31,021 nt of DNA, taken from an uncultured Bacilli bacterium (GTDB taxonomy: Bacteria > Bacillota_I > Bacilli_A > RF39 > UBA660). The notes beneath the pieces are model-generated. The model worked only from the letters and a program-made list of their open reading frames with translations. It was not told the DNA's origin and made no database searches. Both the position numbers and the translations under genes were made by a program. Shown piece by piece: positions 16,136 through 24,360 of this stretch (the stretch's first letter is position 1; each line of letters opens with the position of its first letter). The stretch lies in assembly GCA_934153945.1 (NCBI GenBank), contig CAKPFM010000012.1, positions 1-31,021 on the forward strand. Direction: 5' to 3'.

Positions 16136-17807
16136 AAATAATAATAGTATGAGTTTTATAAAAGCTATAAATAGTGTACTTAACTATACCAAAGAATATA
16201 AAAAATGGTATATAATATCTTTGATATTAATGGTATTATTTATATTGTCTGAAATTATAACTAATACAGCATTTTCATATTCATTATCAAATGTAATAGA
16301 AAAAAATTTTGATATAGCTATTAAGTATATAATTTTATATATGGTAGTTTCTTTTATAGGACTTAATGTTTTACATTATTATCATCATAAAATATCTAAA
16401 AAAGTTAGTATTAAATTTGCTCAAAAAATAAGACTTAATCTTTATGAAAAAATTGTTAAAATGTCACATAATGATTTTGAAAAAATAAATGTTGGAGAAT
16501 TATTTACTACTCTTGAAAATGCAAATGAACAAATGATAAGTATAATGACTAAATATTTATGGGCTGTAACAAAAGTGTTGTATTTAATAATATTGTTTAT
16601 AATAATATTATTAATTGATTTTAGAGTTTGGATATTAGTGGCAGTAGTTTTATTATTATTAACTATTCTAACTAGAACATATATTACAAAATCAAAAAAA
16701 ATTACCAATCTTGAGTATGAAAAGACATATGAAGCGTCAACGTTATTAAATCAAACTATTTTAGGTTTTAAAGAATTAAAAGTTTTGGATGCTGAAAAAA
16801 CATATATAAAAAAATATAAAGATATCAATGATGAACTTTATAATTTAAAAGATAAAAAAGCAGATTATTGGGTTAATACTAATGTCATAAGATGGGATAT
16901 TTGGAAATTATCAGATATGTTTTTAGTATTGACATTAATAGTATTAATATCAAAATTTAATTTTGATACTACCAAAGTAATTTTGCTAAGTACATATATA
17001 AATAATATAATAAGTATTTATTTTACTCATATTATAGAAAATAGTATAGATGTTCCAAATTTTATTAAAAATATTGAAAAAAATATGAAAATATTATCTA
17101 GTGGTGACATTAAAGAAGAAAAATTTGGATCAAAACATTTAAAAAATATTAGTGGAATAGTTGAATTTGATAATGTAAATTTTAAATATGAAAAATCTAA
17201 ATTTGCATTAAAAAATATATCATTTAAAATTTTACCAAATAGAAAAACTGCATTAGTAGGTAAGAGTGGTTCAGGAAAAACAACAATAATGAAATTAATA
17301 TTACACTATTACGATAATTATAGTGGAAACATTAGAATTGACAACACTGATTTGAAAGAACTAGATAGAGAATCTTTAATTAATAATCTATCTATTGTAT
17401 ATCAAGATCCTTTTATTTTTAATTTAAGCATTAAAGATAATATTCTATTATCAAATGTGAATGCTACTGAAGAAGAATTTGTAAGTGCTTGTAAAAAAGC
17501 AAAGTTGGACGAATTTGTATTAAAAATGCCTGAAGGATATGATACAGTAATAAACGATAAATCTACAAACTTATCTGGTGGGCAAAAACAAAGAATTGCA
17601 ATAGCACGAGCAATCATGAAAAAATCCAAAATTATTTTATTTGATGAACCTACTAGTGCCTTAGATAGAGAAAATACTGAATATATAAAACAATTAATAG
17701 ATAATCTTGCAAAAGATAAAACTGTTATTGTAATTAGTCATGATATGAAATTAATAAAAGATTTTGATGATATTATATATATAAATGATGGAATAATAGA
17801 AAAGTAA
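16128..17807 (+). CDS. ABC exporter half-transporter (membrane domain fused to ATPase)
   Basis: This 559-aa type IV ABC exporter probably works as a dimer. Membrane helices lie at about 27-52, 62-85, 143-165, 167-187 and 262-300, and the nucleotide-binding domain at about 345-559. The ATPase has Walker A GKSGSGKTT (378-386), Q-loop Q426, signature LSGGQ (482-486), Walker B IILFDE (502-507) and H-loop H538, so all ATPase motifs are intact. There is no N-terminal C39 peptidase domain, so it is not a peptide-maturing exporter. AGAAGGAG lies 12 bp upstream, inside the small ORF. No partner half-transporter is adjacent. The substrate is unknown; drug, lipid or peptide export are all possible. It is the last gene of the block between the murI repeats. 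Confidence 0.88.
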   Translation: MNKNNNSMSFIKAINSVLNYTKEYKKWYIISLILMVLFILSEIITNTAFSYSLSNVIEKNFDIAIKYIILYMVVSFIGLNVLHYYHHKISKKVSIKFAQKIRLNLYEKIVKMSHNDFEKINVGELFTTLENANEQMISIMTKYLWAVTKVLYLIILFIIILLIDFRVWILVAVVLLLLTILTRTYITKSKKITNLEYEKTYEASTLLNQTILGFKELKVLDAEKTYIKKYKDINDELYNLKDKKADYWVNTNVIRWDIWKLSDMFLVLTLIVLISKFNFDTTKVILLSTYINNIISIYFTHIIENSIDVPNFIKNIEKNMKILSSGDIKEEKFGSKHLKNISGIVEFDNVNFKYEKSKFALKNISFKILPNRKTALVGKSGSGKTTIMKLILHYYDNYSGNIRIDNTDLKELDRESLINNLSIVYQDPFIFNLSIKDNILLSNVNATEEEFVSACKKAKLDEFVLKMPEGYDTVINDKSTNLSGGQKQRIAIARAIMKKSKIILFDEPTSALDRENTEYIKQLIDNLAKDKTVIVISHDMKLIKDFDDIIYINDGIIEK

Positions 17808-17860
17808 TAAATTAAAAAAGATAAAAAAATATATTTCATAAAATAAATGCCCATTTTATA

Positions 17861-18155
17861 TAAATGTAATTTTAATAGCTGTAATTGTTTCTATAAATAT
17901 AATGTTTTTATATTTTTTTCTTAGTTTATTTATAACTGTAGTAGTATTACAAGTTATTACAATAATTTTATATTCTTTATTTAACAAATAATCAACTATG
18001 TTAGAAACGATTTTAAATATTTCATCATTAGTTTTATATACGGATTATTTATGCTATCCTCATAAAATAAATAATTTTCATTTGGTAATAATTTAATTAA
18101 TTCTTTAAGTATAAATAAAACACATAATCCTAAATCTAATAATTTTATTATTCAT
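17861..18155 (-). pseudogene. murI: Decayed 5' fragment of murI
   Basis: This stretch matches the first ~103 codons of the intact murI (13268-13576) by alignment. It carries many substitutions and a 4-base loss near 18038 (where the intact gene reads CACCATAA) that shifts the frame. A separate 3-base loss lies near 17945. The catalytic-half equivalent is absent. The start codon CAT (18153-18155) survives, but the complement of the SD is lost. It cannot encode a racemase. Its upstream region is also duplicated and is much better preserved. Confidence 0.85.
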
Positions 18156-18226
18156 ATATCATTTATAATAATTATACATTGTTATCGTATTAATTAATAA
18201 TCTTAATGTAAAAAAATAGTTACCTA

Positions 18227-18235
18227 TGATATAAT
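18227..18235 (+). promoter_or_regulatory. Extended -10 element, copy B
   Basis: TGATATAAT repeats the element at 13649-13657 and lies about 65 bases before the CYTH-like gene. It is the most conserved part of the duplication, which supports a functional promoter. Confidence 0.6.
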
Positions 18236-18300
18236 TAAATTGATTTGAAATCTTACAAATAATTTTTAATTCTTTCAAGAAAATAAGGAGATGAATAATA

Positions 18301-18879
18301 ATGAAATTTGAAAATGAAATAACTGTGGAAATAGATGTTACATTAAAGGAACTTAAGGATATTCTAAAAAATAAAGGATTTGAAGTTAAAGAAGAATATG
18401 ATTTAAATGATGTTTACATGATAAATAAAAACGATAAAAAAGATAATAATTGTTTAGAATTATTAAAGAAATGTGTTCTAATTAGAAATGTAATAGAAAA
18501 AAATAACAATAAAAAAATATTAACTTACAAATATAAAGAATATAACAAAAATAATGACATAATTAAACAAGGAAAAATAGATTGTTATATAGATAGTATA
18601 GAAAATGCTATACTACTTTTTGAAGCACTAAATTTTGAAAAATTAATTTGTATTAATGACCATATGTTAGTATATTCAAATGATGTTGATGAGTTTGCTG
18701 TTCAAGTTGTTAATAATAAGCACATTTATATTGAAATTGAAGAAAAAGGAAATTACATAGAAAAGACATATAAATCAATAGATGAAATGATAGAAGTAAT
18801 CAAGAAATATGAAATTCCAATAAAAAATGAAAATTATTTTGTTAAAAAAGCAGAGATTGAATTAAAAGAAAATATGTAA
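18301..18879 (+). CDS. CYTH-like protein
   Basis: The 192-aa product resembles the CYTH fold (class IV adenylate cyclase/thiamine triphosphatase). It opens with 'NEITVEIDVTLKELKDILKNKG', a weakened ExExK-like strand. Next come 'CVLIRN', 'LTYKYKEY', 'GKIDCYIDSIENAILLFEAL' and 'HIYIEIEEK', the usual alternation of charged beta strands forming a triphosphate tunnel. Few tunnel Arg/Lys residues are obvious, so activity is uncertain. AAGGAG lies about 12 bases before ATG. It probably stood next to murI before the accessory block arrived, because it uses the copy-B promoter. Confidence 0.6.
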   Translation: MKFENEITVEIDVTLKELKDILKNKGFEVKEEYDLNDVYMINKNDKKDNNCLELLKKCVLIRNVIEKNNNKKILTYKYKEYNKNNDIIKQGKIDCYIDSIENAILLFEALNFEKLICINDHMLVYSNDVDEFAVQVVNNKHIYIEIEEKGNYIEKTYKSIDEMIEVIKKYEIPIKNENYFVKKAEIELKENM

Positions 18880-18986
18880 AAATCTAATTGAAATAAAAAT
18901 TGCTTTTAAATAAATAACAAATAATGATAAATATTATTTTGAAAAATTATTAGAAGAAATAGAAGTTTATGTAGGAGATGTAATAT

Positions 18987-19502
18987 ATGAAAAATAGTTT
19001 AGCTAATATTAAGGTAGCAATTTTTGATTTTGATAATACACTAGCTATTCATAAAGATGTTGATTATTTAAAACATCGTAATGAAAGTGAAGAAAAATTA
19101 CTTAACTATTATTTAAATGCATATTTAAATCCAAATTCTTTTTATGAATTGATTGAGCCATGTGATATGTCAGAATCTATATTTAAATTAATCAATATTT
19201 TAAGAAAAAATAATGTTAAATTGTATTGTGTATCTGGAATGAAATTTTCATTTCATTTAAAAGCTAAAGAATATTTTATTCATAAATATTATGGAAATGA
19301 TATTGAAGTGATTTCAGCAAGAAATCAAAAATTAAAAATAGATGCAGCAAAAATAATTAGCAAGATTAATAATTGTAATTTAAATGAAATACTATTTGTA
19401 GATGAAATAAAAGAAAACATTATTAATTTTAATAAGACAGGAATAAATGCAATTTTACCTGATGAGGTTGAATTATTAATTAATAATAAAGTAGGTGAAT
19501 AA
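18987..19502 (+). CDS. HAD-superfamily phosphatase-like protein
   Basis: The 171-aa product has a full motif I, AIFDFDNTLA (D14, D16, T18), motif II CVSGM (S83), a Lys in DAAKII (K122) and motif IV LFVDEIKEN (D139, E140). The cap is small and helical. It is probably a cytosolic phosphatase of unknown substrate. SD GTAGGAGAT supports ATG 18987. The bases before it (about 18915-18989) read in another frame as 'FEKLLEEIEVYVGDVIYEK' then stop with no start codon, probably a relic of a lost gene. Confidence 0.75.
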   Translation: MKNSLANIKVAIFDFDNTLAIHKDVDYLKHRNESEEKLLNYYLNAYLNPNSFYELIEPCDMSESIFKLINILRKNNVKLYCVSGMKFSFHLKAKEYFIHKYYGNDIEVISARNQKLKIDAAKIISKINNCNLNEILFVDEIKENIINFNKTGINAILPDEVELLINNKVGE

Positions 19503-19639
19503 GATAAATAATCAAATTATGATTTATAACATATCAATTTTATTTACAAAGATAATGAAATATTAATAATAATATAAAATGTTATTATATTGGAAAAGAC
19601 GAAGAAATTAAAATAGAGTATAAATAATATAGAAAAGAG

Positions 19640-20124
19640 ATGGTGATGGACAATAAAAAATTACAAATAACTAATCATGATTTTTTAATATTTAAGGATT
19701 CAAACAATGATGTTAAGGTTAGTGTAATGTTAATAAATAATGATATATGGCTTACTCAAAATCTGATTGCAGAATTATTTGGTGTAGGAAGGAGTACAAT
19801 AATTGAACATATTAATAACATACTTAATAGTGTGAACTTGCTGAAAATAATACTGTCGGAAAAATCGACATTGATAATTCTAAAAAGCCTGTAAAGATAT
19901 ATAATCTTGATATTATTATTGCGGTTGGATATAGAGTAAATTCAGAAAAAGAGCATATGGGACTAACTAATTGGAAAAATTCTTCTGATGGTTTAATATA
20001 TAAATATGATGTAATTATTGCAAAGAATTATTTAAACGAAGAAGAAATGAATAATGAAAATAAAACAAATATAAATTGGTATATACCACCTTATGGAAAA
20101 CTACTCATAAATCTTTGTAAATAA
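19640..20124 (+). pseudogene. Broken rhuM copy fused to a remnant of the rbgA start
   Basis: The first 60 or so codons match the N-terminus of the intact RhuM protein at 20232 (NNDIWLTQNLIAELFGVGRSTIIEHI). A frameshift near 19830 is followed in another frame by ELAENNTVGKID and IYNLDIIIAVGYRVNS. A large internal deletion then joins to HMGLTNWKNSSDG and DVIIAKNYL. After EEE the sequence runs in frame into MNNENKTNINWY, the exact first 12 codons of rbgA, and stops at 20122-20124. Deletion plus frameshift make it non-functional. It shows that [rhuM + rbgA start] was once duplicated in tandem. Confidence 0.9.
20045..20082. repeat. Exact 38-bp repeat of the rbgA start, copy 1
   Basis: It is identical to 21268-21305, which spans the rbgA start codon and its first 12 codons. 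It lies at the tail of the broken rhuM copy. Confidence 0.95.
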
Positions 20125-20231
20125 AGAATTTCTTTTTGAATTTTATGGTTAAAAATGATTACAATTATTAAAAACTAAGAGTAATTTCGATTGATAGAAA
20201 ACTAAGATTTTAGATACAGGAGATGATAAAA

Positions 20232-21251
20232 ATGGCAAAAGATTTAATTATAAGAAGCAGTAGTGCAGAATTCTTAATATTTGAAAGACAAACACATGAT
20301 AAAGGAATTCAAGTTAGATTTGAAGATGGTGATTTATGGTTAACACAAAAAGCTATTGGAGAACTTTTTAATGTGGACAGAACAGTAGTTACCAAGCATA
20401 TTAAAAATATATATTCCGAACTTGAATTAAATGAGAACTCAACTAGTGCAAATTATGCACTAGTTCAAAAAGAGGGTAATAGAGAGATTACTAGGAATGT
20501 ATTATATTATAACTTAGATATGGTTATTTCAGTAGGTTATAGAACAAATTCAGATAGAGCTATACAATTTAGAAGGTGGGCAACTTATATATTAAAAGAA
20601 TTTTCAAAAAAAGGTTATATAATAGATAAAAAGAGAATGGCAAATGGAGCGTTCTTTGATGAAGATTATTATAATTCGTTACTTGCCGAAATAAGAGAAA
20701 TAAGATTATCAGAAAGACGATTTTATCAAAAAGTTACTGATATTTATGCAACAAGTGTGGATTATGATAAAAAGTCTCCTACAACAATTAAATTTTTTAA
20801 AAAGGTTCAAAATAAAATGCATTATGCGGTATCACATCAAACGGCTGCTGAAATTATATATAATAGAGCAAATTCAAAAAGGAAACATATGGGTCTTACT
20901 TCTTGGAAAAATTCACCAAATGGAAAAATATTAGAAACAGATGTTGTTATAGCTAAAAATTATTTATCTAAAGAAGAACTAGAAAGCTTAGAACTAATAG
21001 TATCTGCCTTTTTAGATTTAGCAGAAAATAGAGCAAAAAGGCACATTCCAATGACTATGGAAGATTGGTCTACAAGAATAGATAAGTTTTTATTGGCAGA
21101 TGATTTAGATATATTAAAAGATGCTGGAAAAATATCACATGAAATAGCATGTGATAAGGCTTTAACTGAATTTGAAAAATATAGAGTCAAACAAGATAAA
21201 TTATACAAATCAGATTTTGATTTATTGATAGAAGAAACAAATAAATTTTAA
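20232..21251 (+). CDS. RhuM-family protein (Virulence_RhuM)
   Basis: The intact 339-aa product belongs to the RhuM family, first named from Salmonella pathogenicity island 3. Its function is still unclear. Family hallmarks are DGDLWLTQKAIGELFNVDRTVVTKHIKNIY (about residues 33-62, DNA-binding-like), ITRNVLYYNLDMVISVGYRTNSDRAIQFRRWAT, KVQNKMHYAVSHQTAAEII, KRKHMGLTSWK and a C-terminal helical domain. ATG 20223 is in frame but abuts the SD AGGAG (20218-20222), so ATG 20232 is preferred. These genes usually travel with mobile islands, and a decayed copy lies just upstream. It ends 18 bp before rbgA. Confidence 0.9.
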   Translation: MAKDLIIRSSSAEFLIFERQTHDKGIQVRFEDGDLWLTQKAIGELFNVDRTVVTKHIKNIYSELELNENSTSANYALVQKEGNREITRNVLYYNLDMVISVGYRTNSDRAIQFRRWATYILKEFSKKGYIIDKKRMANGAFFDEDYYNSLLAEIREIRLSERRFYQKVTDIYATSVDYDKKSPTTIKFFKKVQNKMHYAVSHQTAAEIIYNRANSKRKHMGLTSWKNSPNGKILETDVVIAKNYLSKEELESLELIVSAFLDLAENRAKRHIPMTMEDWSTRIDKFLLADDLDILKDAGKISHEIACDKALTEFEKYRVKQDKLYKSDFDLLIEETNKF

Positions 21252-21267
21252 CAGAAAGGAATTGAAA

Positions 21268-21305
21268 AAATGAATAATGAAAATAAAACAAATATAAATT
21301 GGTAT
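21268..21305. repeat. Exact 38-bp repeat at the rbgA start, copy 2
   Basis: This is the functional counterpart of 20045-20082. Both copies of rhuM are followed by rbgA start sequence. Confidence 0.95.
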
Positions 21306-22127
21306 CCAGGACATATGGCAAAAGCTAAAAGACTAATAAAAGAAAATTTAAATGTAATTGATATTGTGTATGAAGTAATAGATGCTCGTATTCCATATTC
21401 ATCAAAAATAAAAGATATTGATGAAATAATTCAAAATAAACCAAAAATACTAATAATGACAAAAATGGATTTATGTGATAAAAAAATTACTTCAGAATGG
21501 ATTAAATACTATGAAAACTTAGGATACAAAGTAATTGGTGTAGATTTAACAAAAGAAAATGAAACAAACAAAATAATAACTGCAACTAAAGAAATGATGA
21601 ATGAAATAAATATAAAAAGAAAACAAAACGGCTTAAAGGAAAGAAGAACAAGAGTATTAATAGTAGGAATTCCTAATGTAGGAAAATCAACATTGATAAA
21701 TAGATTAGTTGGTAGAAAAGCAGTAAATGTTGGAAATAAACCAGGAGTAACTAAAGACTTAAATTGGATTCGTATAAATGAAGATGTAGAACTTTTAGAT
21801 ACTCCAGGAATACTATGGTCAAAATTTGCTGATGATGTTGCTCTTAATTTAGCTAGTTTAACAGCTATAAAAGAAGAAATACTACCACTTGATGTAGTAG
21901 TTGAATACATTTTAGATACACTAAATAAATACTATCCAGAAATACTAAAAAATCGATATAATTTAGAAAATTATAGTGAAGACTATATAGAAAATTTAGA
22001 ATGGATAGGTAAAAAAAGAGGTTGTTTAGAACGTGGTGGTATAGTAGATTATGACAAAGTATATAGTGTTATTTTAAATGATATGAAATCAGGACTAATA
22101 AGAGGTATAACATTTGATAGAATATAA
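21270..22127 (+). CDS. rbgA: Ribosome biogenesis GTPase RbgA (YlqF)
   Basis: This 285-aa circularly permuted GTPase acts late in 50S subunit assembly. Motif order is permuted as expected: G4 TKMD (64-67) comes before G1 GIPNVGKST (133-141), followed by PGVTKD and G3 DTPG (177-180). The N-terminal NWYPGHMAKAKR is the family signature. A C-terminal RNA-contact region follows. AAAGGA precedes ATG 21270. It heads the six-gene operon to 24955, but its promoter is not obvious, and transcription may enter through rhuM. Confidence 0.96.
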   Translation: MNNENKTNINWYPGHMAKAKRLIKENLNVIDIVYEVIDARIPYSSKIKDIDEIIQNKPKILIMTKMDLCDKKITSEWIKYYENLGYKVIGVDLTKENETNKIITATKEMMNEINIKRKQNGLKERRTRVLIVGIPNVGKSTLINRLVGRKAVNVGNKPGVTKDLNWIRINEDVELLDTPGILWSKFADDVALNLASLTAIKEEILPLDVVVEYILDTLNKYYPEILKNRYNLENYSEDYIENLEWIGKKRGCLERGGIVDYDKVYSVILNDMKSGLIRGITFDRI

Positions 22128-22473
22128 TACTTTATCTTTAGCTTATTTAGGTGATGCTGTATATGAACTATATGTAAGAGAATATCTATTAAACAAAAAT
22201 ATAGTAAAAGTAAAAGAATTACAAAAAGAAGCAATCAAATATGTAAGTGCCAAAAATCAAGTAAAAATTCTAAATGAAATAACACCATACCTAACAGAAG
22301 AAGAATTAGACTATGTAAAAAAAGGAAGAAATACTAAAAGTCATAAAGCACCAAAAAATACGGATATTATTACATATAAATATGCTACCGGATTTGAAAC
22401 ATTAATAGGATATTTATATTTAAATAATAAACAAAGATTAGAAGAAATAATAAACAAAATATTGGAGGTTTAA
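22114..22473 (+). CDS. mrnC: Mini-ribonuclease 3
   Basis: The 119-aa product is an RNase III-like catalytic domain without a dsRNA-binding domain. It matures 23S rRNA ends in Firmicutes. The signature LAYLGDAVYELYVREYL (about 9-25) carries the catalytic Asp, and EELDYVKKGRNTKS and YATGFETLIGYLYL complete the family pattern. The start is TTG 22114, inside the end of rbgA (14-bp overlap), supported by AGAGGT at 22101-22106. It is next to rlmB, as in Bacillus. Confidence 0.93.
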   Translation: MIEYNTLSLAYLGDAVYELYVREYLLNKNIVKVKELQKEAIKYVSAKNQVKILNEITPYLTEEELDYVKKGRNTKSHKAPKNTDIITYKYATGFETLIGYLYLNNKQRLEEIINKILEV

Positions 22474-22474
22474 T

Positions 22475-23158
22475 ATGTATATATATGGAAAAAATGTCGC
22501 AACAGAATACTTAAAGACAAAAAATAAAATAAAAAAAATATATTTATCAAAAAACTTCAAAGATGATATTGATACTAATAACATTCCAGTAAAATACATG
22601 GAAAAATATGAAATGGATAAAATGGTAGATGGATTACATCAAGGAATCATTTTAGAAGTAGAAGACTATAAATATACTGATATTGATGATATTATAAATA
22701 CTCCAAATGCTTTAATAGTAATATTAGATCATTTAGAAGATCCACATAATTTTGGAGCAATAATAAGAACCTGTGAAGCAGCAGGAGTAACTGGAATAAT
22801 TATTCCAAAAGATAGATCAGTAGAAGTAAATGCTACTGTAATAAAAGTATCAACAGGTACAACAGAAAATATGAAAATAGCAAAAGTAACAAACTTAGTA
22901 CAAACAATAAAAGAATTAAAAGAAAAAAACTTTTGGATTGTAGGTACTGATATGCATGGAACAGATTATGATAAAATTGATTACAAAGGAAATATAGCTA
23001 TTGTAATTGGAAATGAAGGTAGTGGAATGAGTAGACTTGTAAAAGAAAACTGTGATTTTATTGCCACTATTCCAATGATTGGTACAACAGATAGTTTAAA
23101 TGCTAGTGTATCAACAGGTATCATAGTTTATGAAGCAATTAAATCTAGAAGAATATAA
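22475..23158 (+). CDS. rlmB: 23S rRNA (guanosine-2'-O-)-methyltransferase RlmB-like
   Basis: The 227-aa SPOUT (TrmH-type) methyltransferase has an N-terminal L30e-like substrate domain (about 1-70) and the knotted catalytic domain. Motif 1 is LDHLEDPHNFGAIIRT, motif 2 AIVIGNEGSGMSRLV and motif 3 IPMIGTTDSLNASVS. SD GGAGG lies just before ATG 22475, 1 nt after mrnC. The mrnC-rlmB order matches B. subtilis. Its 3' end overlaps the sigma-factor gene by 29 bp. Confidence 0.93.
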   Translation: MYIYGKNVATEYLKTKNKIKKIYLSKNFKDDIDTNNIPVKYMEKYEMDKMVDGLHQGIILEVEDYKYTDIDDIINTPNALIVILDHLEDPHNFGAIIRTCEAAGVTGIIIPKDRSVEVNATVIKVSTGTTENMKIAKVTNLVQTIKELKEKNFWIVGTDMHGTDYDKIDYKGNIAIVIGNEGSGMSRLVKENCDFIATIPMIGTTDSLNASVSTGIIVYEAIKSRRI

Positions 23159-23690
23159 TGACTTTGAATTAGTATATTTAGCTAAAGAAAATGATGAATT
23201 AGCTTATGAAATCTTACAAAAAAAATATAAACCAATAGTATTAAATCTTGCCAGAAAAGCAAATAAATTATATAATAGTATAGGTTTAGAATATAATGAC
23301 TATGTTATAGAAGGTATGGCTGCTTTAGATCATGCAATATATTATTTTAATGAAGAATATGATAATATATTTTATACATATGCCGCTAAACTAATAAAAT
23401 ATTATATTATAAATAAAATTAGAAAAAATAAACAAGATAAATGTTTAAACAATGCCGTTGAATGGATAGATGATATAAACTATGTACATAAAGAACAAAC
23501 AAGTGCTGAAATAAATGAATTATTAAAATATTTGCATAGTCAACTAAATCCATTAGAAAAACAAATATTAAATTTAAAATTAAAAGGATTTAAATATCAT
23601 GATATAGCAAACAAACTAAATATATCAAAAAAGAAAGTAGATAATATATTAATAAAAATACGAAAAATAATTAAAAGTAGGAAAGAGTGA
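23130..23690 (+). CDS. sigH: SigH-like RNA polymerase sigma factor
   Basis: The 186-aa sigma-70-type protein has a region 2-like segment (about 12-95, LVYLAKENDELAYEILQKKYKPIV then GLEYNDYVIEGMAALDHAIYYF). A region 4 helix-turn-helix follows at about 135-180 (LNPLEKQILNLKLKGFKYHDIANKLNISKKKVDNIL). Position after mrnC-rlmB matches B. subtilis sigH, with yacP missing. Region 2 is divergent (normally DLIQEGMIGLYKA). ATG 23130 lies inside rlmB and has no clear SD, so it probably relies on translational coupling. Alternative readings are a competence-type (ComX-like) or other minor sigma factor. Confidence 0.75.
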   Translation: MKQLNLEEYNDFELVYLAKENDELAYEILQKKYKPIVLNLARKANKLYNSIGLEYNDYVIEGMAALDHAIYYFNEEYDNIFYTYAAKLIKYYIINKIRKNKQDKCLNNAVEWIDDINYVHKEQTSAEINELLKYLHSQLNPLEKQILNLKLKGFKYHDIANKLNISKKKVDNILIKIRKIIKSRKE

Positions 23691-23694
23691 AGTT

Positions 23695-24360
23695 ATGGAT
23701 ATAGCAAAATTATTTATTATATTTATGTTTTATTCAATATGTGGTTGGATAATTGAAGTAGTAAACGTTTCAGTATTAGAAAAAAAAGTTGTAGATAGAG
23801 GATTTTTAATAGGACCATATTGTCCAATATATGGTGTAGGAGGATTATACATTTATATATTCTTAAATAAATACTATAATGATCCAGTAGCTTTATTTTC
23901 TCTTACAGTAGTAGAGTGCGCTATTTTAGAGTATTTAACATCATTAATAATGGAAAAGATATTTAAAACTAGATGGTGGGATTATACAGATAAAAAATTT
24001 AATATAAATGGAAGAATATGTTTAGAAACACTTGTTTTATTTGGCCTATGTGGAATTATATCAACCTATCTTGTAAATCCATATTTAATTAAGTTTATAA
24101 ATTTTATAAATCCTAGTGTATTAAATGTTATTGCTATAGTATTAGCTATTATATTTTTAGTAGATTCTATAGTATCATTTAGAATTATATATAATTTTAA
24201 ATTAGTAGCTAACGATGTCAGGAAAGATAGTACAAATGAAATAACCGCTAAAGTAAAAGAAGTATTAAAAAATAAATCAATATTTTCAAAACGTTTAGTA
24301 AAAGCATTCCCTAATTTTAAAACAATGCTAAAAAAAATTAAGAGTGATAAAAATGATTAA
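23695..24360 (+). CDS. PF06541-type membrane protein ('putative ABC transporter permease')
   Basis: This 221-aa integral membrane protein has about five or six hydrophobic segments: residues 4-20, 40-62, 70-88, 115-130, 140-165. The signatures FYSICGWIIEVV, DRGFLIGPYCPIYGVGG, LEYLTSLIMEKIFKTRWWDY and FNINGRICLETLVLFGL are diagnostic of the PF06541 (CmpB) family. No ATPase partner is nearby, and the transport role of the family is not established. The C-terminal 55 residues are basic and cytoplasmic. It overlaps queH by 8 bp. Confidence 0.9.
   Translation: MDIAKLFIIFMFYSICGWIIEVVNVSVLEKKVVDRGFLIGPYCPIYGVGGLYIYIFLNKYYNDPVALFSLTVVECAILEYLTSLIMEKIFKTRWWDYTDKKFNINGRICLETLVLFGLCGIISTYLVNPYLIKFINFINPSVLNVIAIVLAIIFLVDSIVSFRIIYNFKLVANDVRKDSTNEITAKVKEVLKNKSIFSKRLVKAFPNFKTMLKKIKSDKND

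Larger units (their letters stand above)
17861..18256. repeat. Segmental duplication, copy B
   Basis: This is the degenerate counterpart of 13268-13678 in the same orientation. The two copies bracket about 4.2 kb of accessory genes. The rest of the 17808-18300 gap is AT-rich with no other feature seen. Confidence 0.85.

Noticed and set aside
17838..17859. Hairpin ATAAAAT/ATTTTAT after the ABC exporter
   Set aside because: It is only seven A/T pairs with a long loop and no T run, so it is not a convincing terminator.
18915..18989. Open frame reading FEKLLEEIEVYVGDVIYEK before the second HAD gene
   Set aside because: It has no start codon and an upstream stop. At most it is a gene relic, too short to assign.
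20746..20934. 62-aa frame inside rhuM
   Set aside because: It lies wholly within a recognised gene in another frame and has no SD or family pattern.
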